From positions 1,736,001-1,800,000 of the forward strand of contig PQWQ01000003.1 of NCBI GenBank assembly GCA_002943765.1: 64,000 bases of DNA, written 5' to 3'. Of this stretch, positions 14,101 through 25,236 are shown in pieces; the first letter of the stretch is position 1, and every line of letters starts with the position of its first letter. Origin of the DNA: Psoroptes ovis. Taxonomy: Eukaryota; Arthropoda; Arachnida; Sarcoptiformes; Psoroptidae. The notes beneath the pieces were generated by a model. The model was not told the origin of the DNA, made no database searches, and was given only the letters and a program-made list of their open reading frames with translations. The position numbers and the translations under genes are program-made.

Positions 14101-15290
14101 CATTACCAATGATTGAATTGAAACGCTTAACTAAAATTGATGAGTCTAATAAATCAAATAAAAATAAAACAATAAATCAACAACAACAACAACAACATCA
14201 AAATACATTTTTGAAAATGACAACAATATCACCAATGATTATTAATGAACATGATGAAAATGTTGATGATCAACAACAATTTCGAAATTTTAATAGTAAT
14301 TATCAACAGCACGAACATCATTCATCATTGTTCAATAAACGTTTACCATTATTAAGTAATGATGAAGGATTTATATTGACAAAGCCAAACGTTTCGGACA
14401 TTGAAATTGATGAAAATCATTCAATGATTAATAATGAACAAGATGATTCTATCACATTTAATAATCATAATCATAATAATGATGATAATGGAATTATAAT
14501 TAAAAATCATAATGAATTTCAACGACGTTTTGGAGATTTAGCTGAGCCACCGAATCGTAATGGACAAAATTTTAATTCATTTAAAGTTAATAACAAAAAT
14601 AATAACAATAATAATCGTGCTTCACCATTAATCGATGAAATACCACCATCGATTAATGACCTTGAATTGGATGATGAATTTAATCCATCACGCTCAAAAA
14701 ATACTAAAAAAATAAATAATGGACAAAATTTTAATTCAAAAAATTCAAATAATAACATTAATAATAATCAACAACCACAAATGATGATATCGCCACCATC
14801 ATTGCCACAAAATCCACAAATGATATTCACTCCACAAGGATTTCAGCCATCATTGCATCAAATGATGCCATTATTTTTTGATAAATTTTTAGCACAATTA
14901 TCTAATGGTCAGCTACCATCACCATTACCGCCATCTACTATATCATCATTACATTCAAATCATATTGATAATGATATCGGTGATTTAGATGCACCTATGG
15001 AACGTAGAGGTGGTAATGGTAATAATAATAATAATCAACAACAACAATTTAGTAATAATGAAATAATACCGACTGGTAATGAATTTGATGCAGCATTTCC
15101 GACCGTAGTACAATGGCCAAAAATATTTCGTTTCACTGATGGTCGTATTAATTTACATGATTTTGAACGAGAAAAAAAACGTTCAAGAATTAAATTCAAT
15201 CAAAAATCGGGCAAAAGTAATAATGCATTATTCAATATAAAAAGGGATTCATTTTTAATATTACACGGTGGTACATTCAATAATCAATAA
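5180..15290 (+). CDS. Asn/Gln-rich secreted or membrane protein, unrecognised; two-exon model
   Basis: The large exon is certain: an open frame of nearly 900 codons ending at 15290, after an acceptor (TTTTAG) with exon start 12573. A phase-0 first exon at 5180-5248 (begins MYRYKQNFKDKRRK, donor CAG/GTAAAG) joins in frame, but that link across a 7.3-kb intron is inference. One strong hydrophobic segment (IIIIILCLLSQNIIIVV) lies about 115 codons from the first ATG. An internal ATG just before it (MISSYRLSSLLIY) would make it a standard signal peptide. The middle is Asn, Gln, His and Ser repeats. The only complex sequence is the C-terminus: PTVVQWPKIFRFTDGR, then KKR and KR sites and a last peptide DSFLILHGGTFNNQ. 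The KR site allows a peptide-precursor reading, unproven. A poly(A) signal AATAAA is at 15468-15473. Function unknown. Confidence 0.55.
5249..12572. other. Long putative intron, no exon recognised
   Basis: AT-rich with many (ATC)n/(GAT)n runs. Open frames here (for example 9297-9578, 9572-9820, 11966-12286) are hydrophobic and low in complexity, as expected of T-rich DNA. The only structured element noted is the inverted repeat at 9051-9119. Confidence 0.45.
9051..9119. repeat. 13-bp perfect inverted repeat (hairpin)
   Basis: TGTCCGAAAAGTT at 9051-9063 is the exact reverse complement of 9107-9119, with 43 bases between. It is less AT-rich than the surrounding intron. It could be a structured RNA element or the remains of a small terminal-inverted-repeat transposon; no target duplication is obvious. 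Confidence 0.55.
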
Positions 15291-16196
15291 ATTGAAAATA
15301 ATTGTTTTTTTATTATCATTATCATTAATTATAATAATCATTATAAATTGATCGAAAAGAAAAGAAAAGAAAAATTAAATTCATTATTATCATTGTTATC
15401 ATTATCATAATTATTGTTTCTATTATTTTTGTTAATTTTTATTCTGTTGAAAATGTTTTGAATTTCAAATAAATACCAATGAGTACATTATTGACTGTTT
15501 TATTCCATGATTACAACGAACCTTACCAGCAGCAGCAACAACAACAACGATAATGATTACATGATTCTTACGATTCTCAAAGAAATGTTTCTGTCATTTA
15601 ACCGCAGCACATGAAATAAACAAATAAAATATCATTATGTTTGATCGATTTTCAATTACAAATAAAAACAATAAATAAATAGACATAATGAATAAATTTC
15701 GAAATAAATTTTTTTTCAAAGTAAAAATGTATAAATTTAGATTATTTTGGATATTTTTTTCCTTTATTTCCAGCCAAATATTTCCTATATATTCAGGGAA
15801 GATTTTTGAAGGGAAAAAATTTTTTATCAATCAAACGATCAAATGTCAATATGAATCATTATTTTTTTTCAAACCATAAATTGATCATTATTTTGATGAT
15901 AATTTTTTTTTCTATCTAGTCATCATTATTACAGAAATGGCATTTTTCAAATAAAATTCTTAGTTTAAACATGATAAAATTCGAAGCAATCTGATTGAAA
16001 TTAAAAACTTTTCCATCTGATGAAAAAATAATCTGATTATTATGAAATGCAAAGTTTTTCAAAAATAAAATCAAATAAATTTTGATCAATTCCTATTTCA
16101 ATTGATGACATTTGATATTTGAATTTTTTGATATTCACAGATTTATACAATTGAAATTCTCTTGAAATTTTATATTCAATAACTAAAATAGTGAAA
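15291..16196. other. Intergenic between the Asn-rich gene and the receptor array
   Basis: Holds the 3' UTR of the upstream gene with a short (GAAAA)n stretch near 15356 and the poly(A) signal at 15468-15473. The rest is AT-rich with overlapping chance frames on both strands. The final part should carry the promoter of receptor copy 1. Confidence 0.5.
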
Positions 16197-17794
16197 ATGG
16201 CTAAAATCGATTACATATTGGATTTATCGCATAAAATTCTATCATTATTATATCTAAGTCCATATTCAATACAAAATAAATATAAATCAATATTAGAATA
16301 TTATACTAGTTATCATATTTTGAATTATAAAAAATTTATATTTATTTCATTACTAAAATTAGATCAATTAAGAATTATATTAACATTAACATTAGGATTA
16401 TATTATTTGACATATAGTTTTGATTTAATTAATTATGATTATCAACAACGTTTTATTATTAGTGATTTTACTATATTCATATTGAATCATGATGATGATG
16501 GCGATAATAATAAATCGATTGAAAAATTAACGAAAAATCTGGCTCTTTTTGTTGGTTTTAATTTTATGTTTCCATTATTAATTTTATATTATTCATATCG
16601 CACAAAGACTTCTTCAAATGCATTTCGGACAGGAATTTTATATTTACATAATGTTCATAAATCGGGAGTCAAAATTTCAGAAAAATTAACAAAATCATCA
16701 TTAATATTATTTAATTATGTTGATAAAATATTGCCAGATAATTTTGAAAAAATGAAAAACATTTATTTCTATACATTTTCAATAGCAATGATATTTCACT
16801 GTATGTATCCAATTTTATTTAAAATTTTATGATTAAAAATTTAATTCTGACAATTTTTTGTCAATCTGACAATTAGTTTTAGTCTATTTATTAGTCATTC
16901 AAGTGAATTTGACTGAATTTCTATCAAAAAAACCATTTTGGCTATTATCTATTCGATTATTTACATCACATTTATTAACAGGTGTTTCAATGAATTATTT
17001 ATTGACATCATTTTATGCAACAATATTGATTTCATTTTGCATGATGAAGAATGGAATGAAAACATTGAATCATTTTAATTATGAGATAAATAGAATAATT
17101 AAAAACTATCAAGATGATTGTAATGAATTTTCTAAAATGCTTGAACATAGAAAACATTTTAATCATTCAAAATTCAAAAAGAATAATGCATTACATGTAG
17201 CTTTTGATTTAAAATTGAATTTACGCAAAATAAATTTATTGAAATTGGTAAAATTAAATCATCGTTTTATAATATCGAGTGAACAAACACAAATTTATGC
17301 AGATCGTTTTGTACTTATAGCCATTGTTTTTACAATTATTACAATACAATTCTTATTTTACATAGCGAAAATTCTATCAAATTATGATTTAATATATTTA
17401 TCAATAGTTTTTATATATTTAATCATATTTTATCATTCGATCCTAATATTATTAACATATTTTATTTCAAAATTCAATGCAAAATTAACGATAATCAATA
17501 AATGTTTGTATAATATAATTATTAGTCTAAATCATCGAAAATTCACCGGCAAATTTAAGATAACCATAATGTTAAGTTATCAAATATTATGTAATAAAAT
17601 CAAACCTTTCGGCGTAAAAATTGGGCCAATCACTGTATTGACAAGATTAATTTTTGTAAAGGTAATGAATTCGATCAATTATTAATGATATCAATGTTAA
17701 TAGAAAAAAAAAATTTTCCCTCAAAATTCAATTTTAGATTTTAATCAATTATGTTCGCATAACTATTTTGACATATAAATTGTTTAGACAATGA
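16197..17794 (+). CDS. Chemoreceptor-like seven-helix membrane protein, copy 1 (most divergent)
   Basis: Three exons: 16197-16800, 16895-17661, 17738-17794, giving 475 residues. Intron 1 is phase 1 (donor GTATGT, acceptor TTAG), intron 2 phase 0 (donor AAG/GTAATG). The ATG at 16197 (MAKIDYILDL) is preferred over an upstream GTG. Hydrophobic stretches fit about seven membrane segments; the tail IGPITVLTRLIFVK joins ILINYVRITILTYKLFRQ in exon 3. Size, helix count and a short last exon carrying the final helix, reached by a phase-0 intron, match insect-type gustatory receptors. The family name is inference because no full TYxxxxxQF motif is present. It shares exon layout with the six downstream copies but little sequence, so it is the oldest branch or a separate subfamily. 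A broken copy of its 3' end lies at 20604-20737. Confidence 0.7.
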
Positions 17795-18627
17795 AAGATG
17801 AAATGAAATAAGTCCCGATAAAACAATTTTTTATTAAAAAATATAATCGATTATTTTATATTGATAATATATCGATCTTTGGTAAAGTTTTTGTGCATAA
17901 TTATGAAAAAGTCAATTTAATAAAATTAGTCATTGTTTTTGAATGAATTGATTCATACACGATAAAATATGATTAATTGAGAATGATAAAAAAAAAGTTT
18001 TTTCAAAAAAAAAAAAAAAAAAAAAAACCATTAGAATAACTTGCTAACAATTTTAAACACAAAAAATTTATTGAAATTATTCGCTAATAAAATTATGCTT
18101 TTGATCATTATGATGAGTTCATTATTCATATCGAAAGGCATTGCGATTGACATGCAGTGAAATAATTTTCAAAATTCAAGATGAATATTTTTGAATGAGG
18201 TTGATGCATAATTTAAAATATAATTAGAATTATCATTTTTGATATATGATTTTTTTCCCAACAAAAATATAGAATAAATCACATAAAAATTATATTTTGA
18301 GGAATGTTCAACAAAAGACAAAAAATCACATTAAAAAGGAGGTACGTAAATTTAGTTCATTTGAATATGCACCTATTAAGTTTTGACTTGATTTGTCAGA
18401 TGAGAATCAAGTAATCTTTCTTTTACAAATGCAAAATTCATTCATAGATATGATGGAAAATTCCAAGGAAAATATTGTTTGAATTTGATTACGAATCAGA
18501 GCATTATATTATCCATTCGTTTAAACATTTTATTGAAGATTTTTCTGCAATAATATTGAAGAATCAAAAAATTTCCATGATTTATCAAAATTTAAAATTT
18601 TCAAAATTGTTACAAACATTGAACAAA
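17795..18627. promoter_or_regulatory. Upstream region of receptor copy 2, conserved through the array
   Basis: Contains a long poly(A) run near 18005-18027. From about 18060 a region starts that recurs before copies 3 to 6 (for example GCTTTTGATCATTATGATGA and ATTTGTCAGATGAGA). It has no open frame and is probably promoter and 5' UTR carried along with each duplicated unit. Confidence 0.45.
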
Positions 18628-20321
18628 ATGAACAAAGATAAAATGATTCTTATTGATAAATTATTGGAGCATCTCTACAATATATCATCTATAATATTTT
18701 TAACATCATACAGAACCGGAAAACATAGATCCATTTATGATTATTATACAAAAATTCACACATTGGAAACTTTCAATAATGATAATTATAAATTTCCAAT
18801 CATTGAACGTCTTCGATTATTAATATCGATAATACCATTTTTATATTTATTGACAATGAATTATTCACTAATAAATTATTCAAATACAATGCGTTTTATA
18901 TTTGGTGATGTTTTCATTTTATATTTCGAAGATAATGTTGATGCAATTGATAACAATGCAGCAGTCAAACTAACAATATCATTAATTTTATATTATATTT
19001 TGATGTGTTATGTGACATTCTATTATACAACTAAATATAAAGAATCGAAAGAATTTTGTACATTCATACAATATCTAAATGAATGTGAATCGACGAATAT
19101 TGATGATGATAAAGAAAATTTAGTTGAAATAATTGTGAAAAAATTCAAAAAATGCTCATTATCAACATTATTGATAATGAATTATGGCCATAAAATGATC
19201 AGAAGAAAATTCATTGTATTTAAAAAATTTTTCAACAAATACTTTCACATCACACAGTCATTATATCGTAAGCATTTCGCTATAGCTGTTTACAATGTAA
19301 CATAATTTATTAATCTTGATACTTGTATATCTTTCTTTTATCCATTTTTTGGATTAGTCCCGACATTGATATATTTTCAATTTTATAAATTAGATTATGC
19401 AATCAAAACGAAAAAATTATCACACCTATTATTGCATTCTTTATTCATTCATATTACTTCCATTTGTTTCAATTCTTTCTTGTTTTTCAATTTTCCCATA
19501 TTTACTGTTTATATTGTCATACATATATTATCACTATTGTCCAAAAAATTAATAGATGATTTGGAGAAATTCAGAGAAAAACTAATTATTTCAAATAAAT
19601 CATTCCGATCCAATCCGATAGAAAATTATGATTTTAAATCATTGATCCTGAATCAAATCAACATTAAAAAAAATATTTTGAATAAATTGATACTATATCA
19701 ACGTTTGATAATAATGACTGAATGTCTACAAAAAAATGGATCTAAATTAGTATTATTAGCATTAATTATTACATTTTTCTCAACACAATATACAATTCGA
19801 TTAATAATTAATACAAATTATGATCAAAATAATTGGTTGATTACAGTTTATCTATTTAATTTGTTATTTATTGAATTTGGTGTATTATTCGTACTGTCGT
19901 ATTTAATATCAGAAGTGAACAAAAAATTGAATTCAATACAAATCACATTACAACGTTTAATGCATTTGATTATTCAAACAAATGATTTCCTCACTATTGA
20001 ACAGCGACGATCACCTGTTCATATCAGTTTTATCCGATATAGCCATTATTTGAAATTTAAAATAGTTTATTCATATTTCAAAATTGTCGATAAAGACAAA
20101 CAATGGGGCATACATATTGGTCCATTATCATTATTTACTAAATTTGTATTCATCAAGGTGAATATAATAGGAATGAATTTTTCCCATCAGTTTTAAATTA
20201 ATCGAATAATCTTTTATTTGTTTTATTTCATTGAAATTTTACATTTTTTAATTTTTATTTTTTGAAGATGATCATCTTCTACGGTCGTTTTACCATGCTT
20301 TATTCTAGATTATTGCAGTGA
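18628..20321 (+). CDS. Chemoreceptor-like membrane protein, copy 2
   Basis: Exons 18628-19267, 19358-20157 and 20268-20321 give 497 residues. The donor at 19268 (TC/GTAAGC) is the same site used in copies 3 to 6, and phase 1 joins C with TC to make Leu. The start MNKDKMILIDKL was chosen because this ATG is shared by the array; the frame stays open further upstream, with another ATG at 18577. Likely membrane segments lie near residues 63-83, 114-134, 237-257 and 259-275, two in the second half of exon 2, and the last across the exon 2/3 junction (LFTKFVFIK then MIIFYGRFTMLY). The C-terminal core QWGIHIGPLSLFTK is the best family signature. Closest relative is copy 3. The stop codon lies 23 bases from an antisense MAT1 fragment. 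Confidence 0.75.
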
Positions 20322-20343
20322 AACTTGAATAAAGATATAAAGT

Positions 20344-20561
20344 TCATGTTCGTTAGGCTCATTAATTGAACTAAATCTTCCAATAAAATTTCTCGAAGTC
20401 GTGCTATTTTTTTAGCTGCAACATTATCATCCTTACCATTAATGAACTTTGAACGGTTACTTTCTTCTTGTAATTCTTCTTCTAAAAAATAAATGACTGG
20501 TTCCATATCTTTCGATAATTTATTTTTATTCTTCTGTAATGTTGCAGAATTATCATTCTCC
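20344..20561 (-). pseudogene. MAT1 fragment (middle coiled region)
   Basis: On the minus strand the translation includes KNKLSKDMEPVIYFLEEELQ, then NRSKFINGKDDNVAAKK, against KNKLSKDMELINQLLEEELQ and NRSMFINGNDNNVAAKK in the intact gene at 36072-37067. It lacks the RING part and the C-terminal third and has no start of its own. It is therefore a partial duplicate. It covers a different part of MAT1 from the scraps found further along the array. Confidence 0.85.
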
Positions 20562-20603
20562 AATTAAATAAATTGTCCGTTTTTGTTGTATAAAAATCAT
20601 TAT

Positions 20604-20737
20604 AATTCACCGGAAGATTAAAGCATATCGTTAAGTTATCAAATATTATGCAATAAAATCAAACCATTCGCCGCAAAAATTGGGCAATCACTGTATTGAC
20701 TAGATTAGTATTTGTTAAGGTAATCAATTCGATCTAT
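20604..20737 (+). pseudogene. Broken copy of the exon-2 end of receptor copy 1
   Basis: The stretch follows 17530-17690 of copy 1 closely, including AAGTTATCAAATATTATG and the region coding for IGPITVLTRL, down to the splice donor region. One base is missing (GGGCAATCAC against GGGCCAATCAC), which breaks the frame. The homology resumes at 21282 after the LTR insertion, giving an empty-site comparison. No exon 3 was found. Confidence 0.75.
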
Positions 20738-21281
20738 TGTGACGCGACAAATCAAATTCGAAATTAATTTTGGTCAAAATATTGCAACTTCGAAAGCTCA
20801 GAAACGACGTAGTTAGATTTCCTGGGTTCAGAAATAAGAAATTAAGATTTTTAGTAGTAGACTATGCCACTACTTGCGTTGTTCTATGACCTTAAATTTA
20901 AATTCTATTTTCGCTTTCATGAACATATAAAAACACACCCATTCTAAGACACAAAAAAGGGGGCAACACAATCATTCGACATTCGACCTCCGATCACACA
21001 AGACACAATTAAATATTTGTATTTTCGATTATCCTTTTCGTTTGTGTTTAATCAATAAATATCTTAATTATAAAATTCGTTCGTTAATTAATCATCTTCG
21101 ATAGCAATACTAGAAAGTATCGCAAATCTGGTGCACAAAGTATTTGGCTCTGTTGATAATAGTAAAGCAATGTTTCCGAAAAGCCATTCGTCACTTTACA
21201 TACATTAAAACGGTGGTTTAAAAAGTCTTCGTTTCTTTACATACACTAAAAATGAGTTTATAATACCTTTGTTCCGCTACA
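20738..21281 (+). mobile_element. Solo LTR of an LTR retrotransposon, with target-site duplication
   Basis: The 544-bp segment begins TGTGACGCGACAA and ends TTCCGCTACA, the TG...CA ends expected of an LTR, and is flanked by ATCTAT at 20732-20737 and 21282-21287. TATAAAAA at 20926-20933 and AATAAA at 21054-21059 fit an LTR promoter and poly(A) site and give the orientation. Its 3' part holds two imperfect copies of a TTTACATACA-containing motif. The sequence around the insertion matches receptor copy 1 on both sides, so the insertion is real and later than that duplication. No internal genes remain. The superfamily cannot be told. Confidence 0.8.
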
Positions 21282-21287
21282 ATCTAT

Positions 21288-21890
21288 CATTAATCATATC
21301 ATTATAACTTTAATAAATTTTATTAAAAATGTTGAACAAAATATTTATTGAAATTATTCATCAATAAAATTTAGCTTTTGATCATTATAATGAGTGCATG
21401 ATTTATATCGAAAGGAATTGCGATATGCACTGAAATGATTTTCAAATTCAAAATAAATATTGCTAATGATGGTGTTTATGGATAATTCTAGAATATGAAA
21501 AGATTCATCAATATTGATCCATGAATTTTTTTTTCGTGAAAATAGTCCATGAAATACATGAGAATGACATTATGAAATAATCAACAAAAGACATAAATCA
21601 AACCTAAAAGCAGGTACTTAAATTTCGTTCATTGACTGCATATTCCATCGGTATGTGACTTGATTTGTCAGATCAGAATCAAGTATTCTTTCTTTTACAA
21701 AAACATTGGATTCATTCGAAGATTTGAAAGTCGGAAATAACGGATTTCCATGGAAAATTTTGTTTGAATTTGATCATTTTAATCATTTTTATTGATTATT
21801 CTTTTTTTAAATGATTTTTCTGTCTAAATATCTCAATAATCAAAGAATATTCATACTTTAATAACATTTTAGATTCAAGATTCATTTGCA
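21288..21890. other. Receptor-unit upstream region without a gene body
   Basis: After the tail of the copy-1 homology, the upstream region seen before other receptor copies appears (AGCTTTTGATCATTATAATG, later TTGATTTGTCAGATCAGAAT). It decays near 21820 without a coding exon. A second, better-preserved upstream region, very close to that of copy 2, follows from about 21890 and leads into copy 3. This is a truncated duplication unit. Confidence 0.6.
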
Positions 21891-22146
21891 TAAATGTAGT
21901 TCTGATTTGATTTGTCAGATGAGATTCGAGTATCCTTTCTTTCGCAAATGCAAAATTCATTCATAGATATGATGGAAAATTCCAAGGAAAATATTGTTTG
22001 AATTTGATTACGAATCAGAGCATTATATTATCCATTCGTTTAAACATTTTATTGAAGATTTTTCTGCAATAATATTGAAGAATCAAAAAATTTCCATGAT
22101 TTAATAATATTTAAAATTTTCAAAATTGTTACAAACATTGAAAAAA

Positions 22147-23841
22147 ATGAACAAAGATAAAATGATTCTTATTGATAAATTATTGGAGCATCTCTACAAT
22201 ATATCATCTATAATATTTTTAACATCATACAGAACCGGAAAACATAGATCCATTTATGATTATTATACAAAAATTCACACAATGGAAACTTTCAATAATG
22301 ATAATTATAAATTTCCAATCATTGAACGTCTTCGATTATTAATATCGATAATACCATTTGTATATTTATTCACAATGAATTATTCACTAATAAATTATTC
22401 AAATACAATGCGTTTTATATTTGGCGATATTTTTATTCTATATTTTGAAGATAATGTTGATGCGATTGATAACAATGCAGCAGTCAAACTAACAATATCA
22501 TTAATTTTATTTTATATTGTGATGTTTTATTTGGCATTCTATTATACAACTAAATATAAAGAATCGAGAGAATTTTGTACATTTATACAATATCTAAATG
22601 AATGTGAATCGACGAATATTGATGATGATAAAGAAAATTTAGTTGAAATAATTGTGAAAAAATTCAAAAAATGCTCATTATCAACATTATTGATAATGAA
22701 TTATGATCATGAAATGATCAGAAAAAAATTCATTGTATTTAAAAAATTTATCAACAAATTTTTTCACATCACACAGTCATTATATCGTAAGCATTTCGCT
22801 ATAACTGTTTACAATGTATCATAATTAATTGATCTTGATATTTGAATATTAATATAAATATCTTTTCTTGTTTATTCTTTGAATTAGTTCCGACTTTGAT
22901 ATATTTTCAATTTTATAAACTAGATTATGCAATCAAAACGAAAAAAATTATACACCTGTTATTGCATTCATTATTCATTCATATTACTTCCATTTGTTTC
23001 AATTCTTTCTTGTATTTTACTCTTCCCATATTTTATGCTCACATCATTATGCGAACATTATCACTATTGTCCAAAAAATTGATAGATAAATTGGAAAAAT
23101 TCAAAGAAAAATCAATAATTTTAAATGAATCATTACCATTAAATCAACCAATGAATGATAGAAATTTCGATTTGAAATCATTGATCATGAATCAAATCAA
23201 CATTGAAAAAAATATCATGAATAAATTGATTTTATATCAACGTTTGATAATATTTGCTGAATGCCTACAAAAAAATGGATTAAAATTGATATTATTAGGA
23301 TTAATTTTAGCATTTTTCTCAACACAATATACAATTCGATTAATAATTAAAACAAATTATGATCAAAATAATTGGTTGATTACAGTTTATCTATTTAATT
23401 TGTTATTTGCTGAATTTCTTGTATTATTTGTATTTTCGTATTTAATATCAGAAGTGAACAAAAAATTGAATTCAATACAATTCGTATTACAACGTTTAAT
23501 ATATTTGATTATTCGAACAAATGATTTCTTCACTATTGAACAGGAACGATCATCTGATCATATCAGTTTTATACAATATAGCCATTATTTGAAATGTAAA
23601 ATAGCTTTTTCATATTTTAAAATCGTCAATAAAGATAAACAATGGGGATTGCACATTGGTCCATTATCATTATTGACTAAATATGTATTCATCAAGGTGA
23701 ATATATTAGAACAAAAATGAATTTATTTCAATCACTTTATAATTAATCAAATTATCATTTATTTCTATTTTGAAGATGCTTATCTTCTATGCCCGTTTCA
23801 CCATACTTTATTCCAGATTATTGCACCTGAAACTTGATTAA
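22147..23841 (+). CDS. Chemoreceptor-like membrane protein, copy 3
   Basis: Exons 22147-22786, 22888-23696 and 23776-23841 give 504 residues. The upstream frame that is open in copy 2 is closed here by stop codons shortly before the start, supporting the ATG of MNKDKMILIDKL as the true start in both. Exon 1 is nearly identical to copy 2, while exon 2 has diverged more (for example a LPLNQPMNDRNFD insertion in the loop after the fourth helix). The last exon reads MLIFYARFTILYSRLLHLKLD, four residues longer than in its neighbours because the usual TGA stop has changed. The QWGLHIGPLSLLTKYVFIK signature is intact. Expected in the plasma membrane of sensory cells; ligand unknown. Confidence 0.75.
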
Positions 23842-24050
23842 AGATATATGTTATTTATTGGCGCTAGACTCATCGATTGAAACAACAGCAGTATTAATGC
23901 CACCCGTATCACAAATCTGGTGCAGCTAAATGTTTTTCGTTTCTTGACACGCGATTTCACGATAAAATTTTAGAAAATTCGCGACGGAAAATTTGAAACA
24001 TATTTATTATAAACCTAATCGATCATAAATTATGATCATAAATCAATGTG

Positions 24051-24180
24051 TTTGCCAGTAGTAATTTTTGATTTTTGTTGGCTTTTCAATAGTGAAATTG
24101 CTTCTTTTTGCTCTTTAATTTCATAACATTAATTCCAATTGCAACCTACCAGTCACTTGGCCAACATACTAATGGCCAGT
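24051..24180 (-). pseudogene. MAT1 scraps downstream of receptor copy 3
   Basis: GAAATTGCTTCTTTTTG with flanks corresponds to the part of intact MAT1 coding HIDEMEQQKEAMMRLK, read on the minus strand. It is followed by ATTGCAACCTACCAGTCACTTGGCC, which recurs after copies 4 to 6 and aligns weakly with the C-terminal coding part of MAT1. The order of the two pieces is swapped relative to the gene, so this spot has been rearranged. Confidence 0.6.
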
Positions 24181-24333
24181 ATTCGATCGATGAATGCATT
24201 TCATATTAAATAAAAAACAAACAATCGAAAATTTACTATAAAATTTTTGAAATTTTCCCTAATGGAAAATTCAAAACATATTCATTGTCAACTTATTCGA
24301 TTATAATCATAGAATGCAAATAAATTAAACCAA

Positions 24334-25133
24334 TTGGTACTGGTGCCGTTCCTGGACGCAAATTGTTACTTTAAATTCAAATAGATGGCGATATGTGTCT
24401 TTAAAAAAAAATTTTTGAACTATTGCCTTCCGAACCTTTCCTTAACTATCCTAACCTAACCTAACCTAATATAATATAATATAATAATTGAAATGAATCC
24501 GAATCTTCCCTAAACTAACCTAAACTATCCTAATCTAATCTAACCTAACCTAACCTAACCTAAACTAACCTAATATAATATAATAATAGAAATGAATCCG
24601 AACCTTTCCTAAACTAAACTATCCTAACCTAATCTAATCTAACCTAACCTAACCTAACCTAATATAATATAATATAATAATTGAAATGAATGCGAACCTT
24701 TCCTCAACTATCCTATCCTATCCTAATCTAACCTAACCTAACCTAACTTAATATAATATAATATAATAATTGAAATGAATCCGAACCTTTCCTTAACTAT
24801 CCTAACCTAACCTAACCTAATATAATATAATATAATAATTGAAATGAATCCGAACCTTTCCTAAACTATCCTAACCTAACCTAACCTAAACTAAACCAAT
24901 CTATCCTAACCTAGACTAAAATAAACTAAACTAACTTAGGTAACCTAGGCTTAGCTTATTAATCTAGCCCTAATTTTGTGTTATTTTCAAAAAAAAAATC
25001 ATACAGTTTTTCCATCTATCGGATTTTTTATTAACTTTTACTACCCCCGTGCCTTTCACAATACAAATTTTTATTTGCGCCACCCTCGGATTTTTTAACA
25101 ACAATTTGCGTCCAGGAACGGCACCAGTACCAA
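24334..25133. repeat. Perfect 34-bp inverted repeat flanking the minisatellite
   Basis: 24334-24367 begins TTGGTACTGGTGCCG and 25100-25133 is its exact reverse complement. The 732 bases between hold the telomere-like minisatellite. Beyond the 34 bp the arms do not match well. Perfect identity in a region where everything else has diverged implies a recent or conserved inversion-type event, or a mobile element end. Confidence 0.85.
24430..24960. repeat. Telomere-like (CCTAA)n minisatellite
   Basis: Six units start with CCGAACCTTTCC or a close variant at 24430, 24499, 24598, 24692, 24781 and 24850. Spacings are 69, 99, 94, 89 and 69 bases. Each continues with a run of CCTAA/TCTAA pentamers, then ATATAATATAATATAATAAT and GAAATGAAT. 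Length differences come mainly from the number of pentamers. CCTAA is the complement of TTAGG, the common arthropod telomere repeat. The last part (24890-24960) is a degenerate tail. Confidence 0.9.
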
Positions 25134-25142
25134 CCAATTTGT

Positions 25143-25236
25143 CAACCAGTTGATGTGCTTTTTGATTGTTGTTCAATTGTAAAAGTGATTCTTTGTGCTT
25201 TTGTTTTATTTCATCAATATGTGATAAATTCTTAGA
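25143..25236 (-). pseudogene. MAT1 scrap before receptor copy 4
   Basis: The minus-strand reading gives LSHIDEIKQKHKESLLQL, parallel to LAHIDEMEQQKEAMMRLK of intact MAT1. The apparent 89-codon frame that contains it runs on into the inverted-repeat arm and is not a gene. The scrap is followed by the upstream region of copy 4, so it marks the start of that duplication unit. Confidence 0.65.

Noticed and set aside
24430..24960. A true chromosome end
   Set aside because: Unique sequence and genes continue on both sides, and the pentamers are broken by non-telomeric linkers.
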